Source: CAXTEJ01 sp964243295
GTDB lineage: Bacteria; Actinomycetota; Actinomycetes; Actinomycetales; Angustibacteraceae
Length of the DNA: 7,739 nucleotides
Reading direction: 5' to 3'
Assembly: GCA_964243295.1 (NCBI GenBank)
Contig: CAXTEJ010000091.1
Location: 1 to 7,739 of the forward strand
Each line of letters opens with the position of its first letter. The first letter of the stretch is position 1. This document shows, piece by piece, positions 6,566 through 7,739 of this stretch. Both the position numbers and the translations under genes were made by a program. The notes below the pieces were generated by a model. That model ran no database searches. It saw nothing but the letters and a program-made list of their open reading frames with translations, and was not told the DNA's origin.

Positions 6566-6838
6566 TTGAAGGTCACTCTCGACTCGACAGAGTCGCTGCA
6601 GGACGCGCTGCGCGTCGTCGGAGCCCTCTACGGTGTGCGCCTCGTCGTGGCCGACGACGACTCCGACCAGCCCGTCGCTCGCGAGAGCGCTCAGCGACCC
6701 ACCAGGCGCAGTCGTCGCAGCAGCGCGGCAGCGACCACGGCCGAGCTTCGCGCCTGGGCCCGCGCCAACAACGTCGACGTCAATGAGCGCGGCCCGGTGC
6801 CCGCGTCGGTGCGCGACGCCTACGCCGCGGCCACCTGA
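6566..6838 (+). CDS. Short Lsr2-like DNA-binding protein (C-terminal domain type)
   Basis: Predicted 90-aa nucleoid-associated or regulatory protein. Residues about 57-89 (TTAELRAWARANNVDVNERG, then PVPASVRDAYAAA) match the Lsr2 C-terminal DNA-binding domain: a helix with RAWARAN, a turn with RG, and a closing helix ending in AYxAA. The N-terminal part (KVTLDSTESLQDALRVVGAL) does not look like the beta-strand dimerisation domain of canonical Lsr2. The middle (about 34-57) is a polar, Arg/Ser-rich linker. The minor-groove motif is RGP (75-77) where RGR is usual. The TTG start is favoured because GGAGGA (6553-6558) sits seven bases upstream; an ATG at 6551, which is itself part of that site, would add five residues. 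The oxidoreductase gene starts one base after the stop, so the two are probably cotranscribed. Confidence 0.8.
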   Translation: MKVTLDSTESLQDALRVVGALYGVRLVVADDDSDQPVARESAQRPTRRSRRSSAAATTAELRAWARANNVDVNERGPVPASVRDAYAAAT

Positions 6839-6839
6839 C

Positions 6840-7247
6840 GTGCCCGCGCCTCCGCTGCCGCCAGCGGTCAGCGAGCTGCTCTCCCAGCCGAACCCCGCGG
6901 TCATCTCGTCGAACCGTCCCGACGGTCAAACTGTTTCGGTCGCCACCTGGTACCTGTGGGAGGGCGAGCGTGTGCTCGTCAACATGGATGCCGGCCGCAA
7001 ACGCCTGGACTACCTGCGATCCGACCCTCGCGTCAGCCTCACCGCACTCAAGGACGGCGACTGGTACACCCACGTCAGCCTGCAGGGCCGCGTCGCCGAG
7101 CTGAAGGACGATGTCGACATGGTCGACATCGACCGGATCTCCACGCACTACACCGGCAGCCCGTACGCCGTACGTGACCGCGGTCGCGTCAGCGCGTGGA
7201 TCGAGGTCGATCGCTGGCACGGTTGGGGCGCGGCCAAGAACGACTGA
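6840..7247 (+). CDS. PPOX-class F420-dependent oxidoreductase
   Basis: 135-aa split-barrel flavin/deazaflavin-binding protein of the pyridoxamine-phosphate-oxidase-like superfamily, similar in layout to the mycobacterial Rv1155 type. Signatures in order: ELLSQPNPAVISSNRPDGQ, SVATWYLWEGERVLVNM, AGRKRLDYLRSDPRVSLTAL (51-70), WYTHVSLQGRVAEL (75-88), RISTHYTGSPY and the closing WIEVDRWHGWG. These are the cofactor-binding and dimer-interface stretches of the family. It is expected to be a cytoplasmic dimer using F420 (or FMN) to reduce an unknown substrate. The GTG start at 6840 follows the Lsr2-like stop by one base and gives the usual family length. The family is clear; cofactor choice is inferred. 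Confidence 0.9.
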   Translation: MPAPPLPPAVSELLSQPNPAVISSNRPDGQTVSVATWYLWEGERVLVNMDAGRKRLDYLRSDPRVSLTALKDGDWYTHVSLQGRVAELKDDVDMVDIDRISTHYTGSPYAVRDRGRVSAWIEVDRWHGWGAAKND

Positions 7248-7312
7248 GTTCGGTCTGCCCGTGAGGCATGCCGCTGGGCAACCGGCCCGCCCCGCCGCGA
7301 CTCATCCACGTG

Positions 7313-7590
7313 GGTGTGTTTCGTGGTGGCGCATGCCTGTGGATGCGTTCGTGGCGGCCCTTCTTTCTGGTTTCATTTCGTGGCGCCTCTCCCCGTGCGG
7401 TTTTGTTTCGCGCCGGCCCAATCAGGGGTTTCGTTTCGCGCCGGCCCAACCAGTGGTTTCGTTTCGCGCCGGCCTATTCATTGGGTTTCGTCTCCTGGCG
7501 GCCCATCCCTGTGAGTTCGTCTCGAGGCCCTCCCTGTGGGCGCGTTTCGCGGCTCATCCCAGTGGATGCGTTTCGTGGCGGCCGACTGGC
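7313..7590. repeat. Array of about ten degenerate direct repeats, period about 28 bp
   Basis: Units begin at about 7313, 7341, 7369, 7399, 7427, 7455, 7484, 7513, 7538 and 7564. Spacings are 28, 28, 30, 28, 28, 29, 29, 25 and 26. The best units (7399-7483) share the core TTTCGTTTCGCGCCGGCCCA followed by a variable CA-rich tail and GG. Outer units keep only GTTTCG or GCGTTCG, a GGCGGCCC-like block and a CNNTG/CAGTG end. A weaker eleventh unit may precede at about 7285. Unit edges are approximate. There is no repeat/spacer alternation, so this is not a CRISPR array. Confidence 0.8.
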
Positions 7591-7666
7591 GCGGAGACCC
7601 GGGGCGTTGTCGCCCATCGGCTGAAACCCCCGCGCCTGCTACCGGCCGCGCTGTCGTCGTGACGTC

Positions 7667-7739
7667 ATGGCTCGGTGCTCTCAGGTGCGCATGGGTGGGG
7701 TGAATCGTGGTCTGCCGTCGGTGATGGTGACGGTCCACC
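7667..7739 (+). CDS. Possible start of a further plus-strand gene (3' partial)
   Basis: A frame open to the right edge begins with ATG at 7667 or 7691. The later start would read MGGVNRGLPSVMVTVH and is preceded by AGG at 7683-7685. Codon third positions are moderately GC-rich. The visible part is too short to identify and may be chance. Confidence 0.2.
   Translation, partial: MARCSQVRMGGVNRGLPSVMVTVH

Larger units (their letters stand above)
7248..7739. other. Non-coding right-hand region
   Basis: This stretch of nearly 500 bases has open frames on both strands but none with a recognisable domain or a good ribosome binding site. Their translations simply echo the direct repeats (for example ARNKTARG/PRNET on the minus strand). 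It contains the degenerate 28-bp array described separately and, after about 7590, unique GC-rich sequence. No convincing intrinsic terminator follows the oxidoreductase; GGGC-aaccg-GCCC at 7276-7288 is short and lacks a T-run. Confidence 0.6.

Noticed and set aside
6379..6786. A GTG-started frame (PEPDRAPGTTAGSPRV...) before and across the Lsr2-like gene
   Set aside because: The only gene-like part is short (to about 6550), there is no domain, and the rest overlaps the Lsr2-like gene in another frame, becoming Arg-rich low complexity. Kept as a remote possibility only.
5802..6904. Long minus-strand frames rich in Pro/Arg/Asp repeats opposite the SRPBCC gene
   Set aside because: They are antisense shadows: the 33-bp repeat keeps every frame open, and the plus strand gives the recognisable fold.
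7276..7288. Terminator hairpin after the oxidoreductase
   Set aside because: The stem is only four base pairs and no T-run follows.
7313..7590. CRISPR array
   Set aside because: The repeats follow each other directly with no unique spacers between them, units vary in sequence and length, and no cas gene is nearby.
7660..7667. TGACGTCA palindrome as an operator
   Set aside because: Eight-base palindromes are expected many times by chance in a window of this size, and nothing else supports a site here.
7189..7738. Minus-strand open frames with repeated RNET/ARNKT motifs
   Set aside because: They are translations of the DNA repeats, with no ribosome binding site, no domain and no consistent frame across the array.

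Overview
The window is chromosomal DNA from a high-GC actinobacterium. The signs are GC-rich third codon positions, several GTG starts and one likely TTG start, an Lsr2-type DNA-binding domain, an F420-type PPOX oxidoreductase, a SpoIIAB/RsbW-type ATPase and a SEC-C/DUF5926-like protein. The gene mix resembles Micrococcales (Intrasporangiaceae-like), but that placement is inference and no rRNA or other strict marker is present. No tRNA, rRNA, transposase, CRISPR array or prophage gene was seen.

Left part (1-2239, plus strand): the 3' portion of a polymorphic-toxin-like gene runs in from the left edge. It has a hydrophobic and Ala/Gly-rich pre-toxin segment followed by a C-terminal HNH-like nuclease domain. 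Its stop overlaps by 4 bp (GTGA) the start of a 393-aa protein made largely of short V/A/G beta-solenoid repeats. The order and coupling resemble a toxin/immunity or toxin/accessory pair, but no known immunity family was recognised. This is the most system-like part of the window.

Middle part (2261-3357, minus strand): a 158-aa ECF-like sigma factor gene overlaps by 4 bp (ATGA) a gene for O6-methylguanine-DNA methyltransferase (Ogt/MGMT type, PCHR active site). This is a two-gene unit that suggests a sigma-controlled alkylation-repair response. It converges on the solenoid gene with a 21-bp gap. It diverges from a glycerophosphodiester phosphodiesterase gene with a gap of only 58 bp.

Right part (3416-7247, plus strand): glycerophosphodiester phosphodiesterase, HATPase anti-sigma-like kinase, SEC-C/DUF5926-like protein, SRPBCC protein with a 33-bp in-frame minisatellite, a short Lsr2-C-terminal-domain protein, and a PPOX-class F420-dependent oxidoreductase. 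The last two genes are separated by 1 base and are probably cotranscribed.

The right edge (7248-7739) holds no convincing complete gene. It contains about ten degenerate direct repeats with a period of about 28 bp (roughly 7313-7590), and possibly the first codons of another plus-strand gene after 7667.
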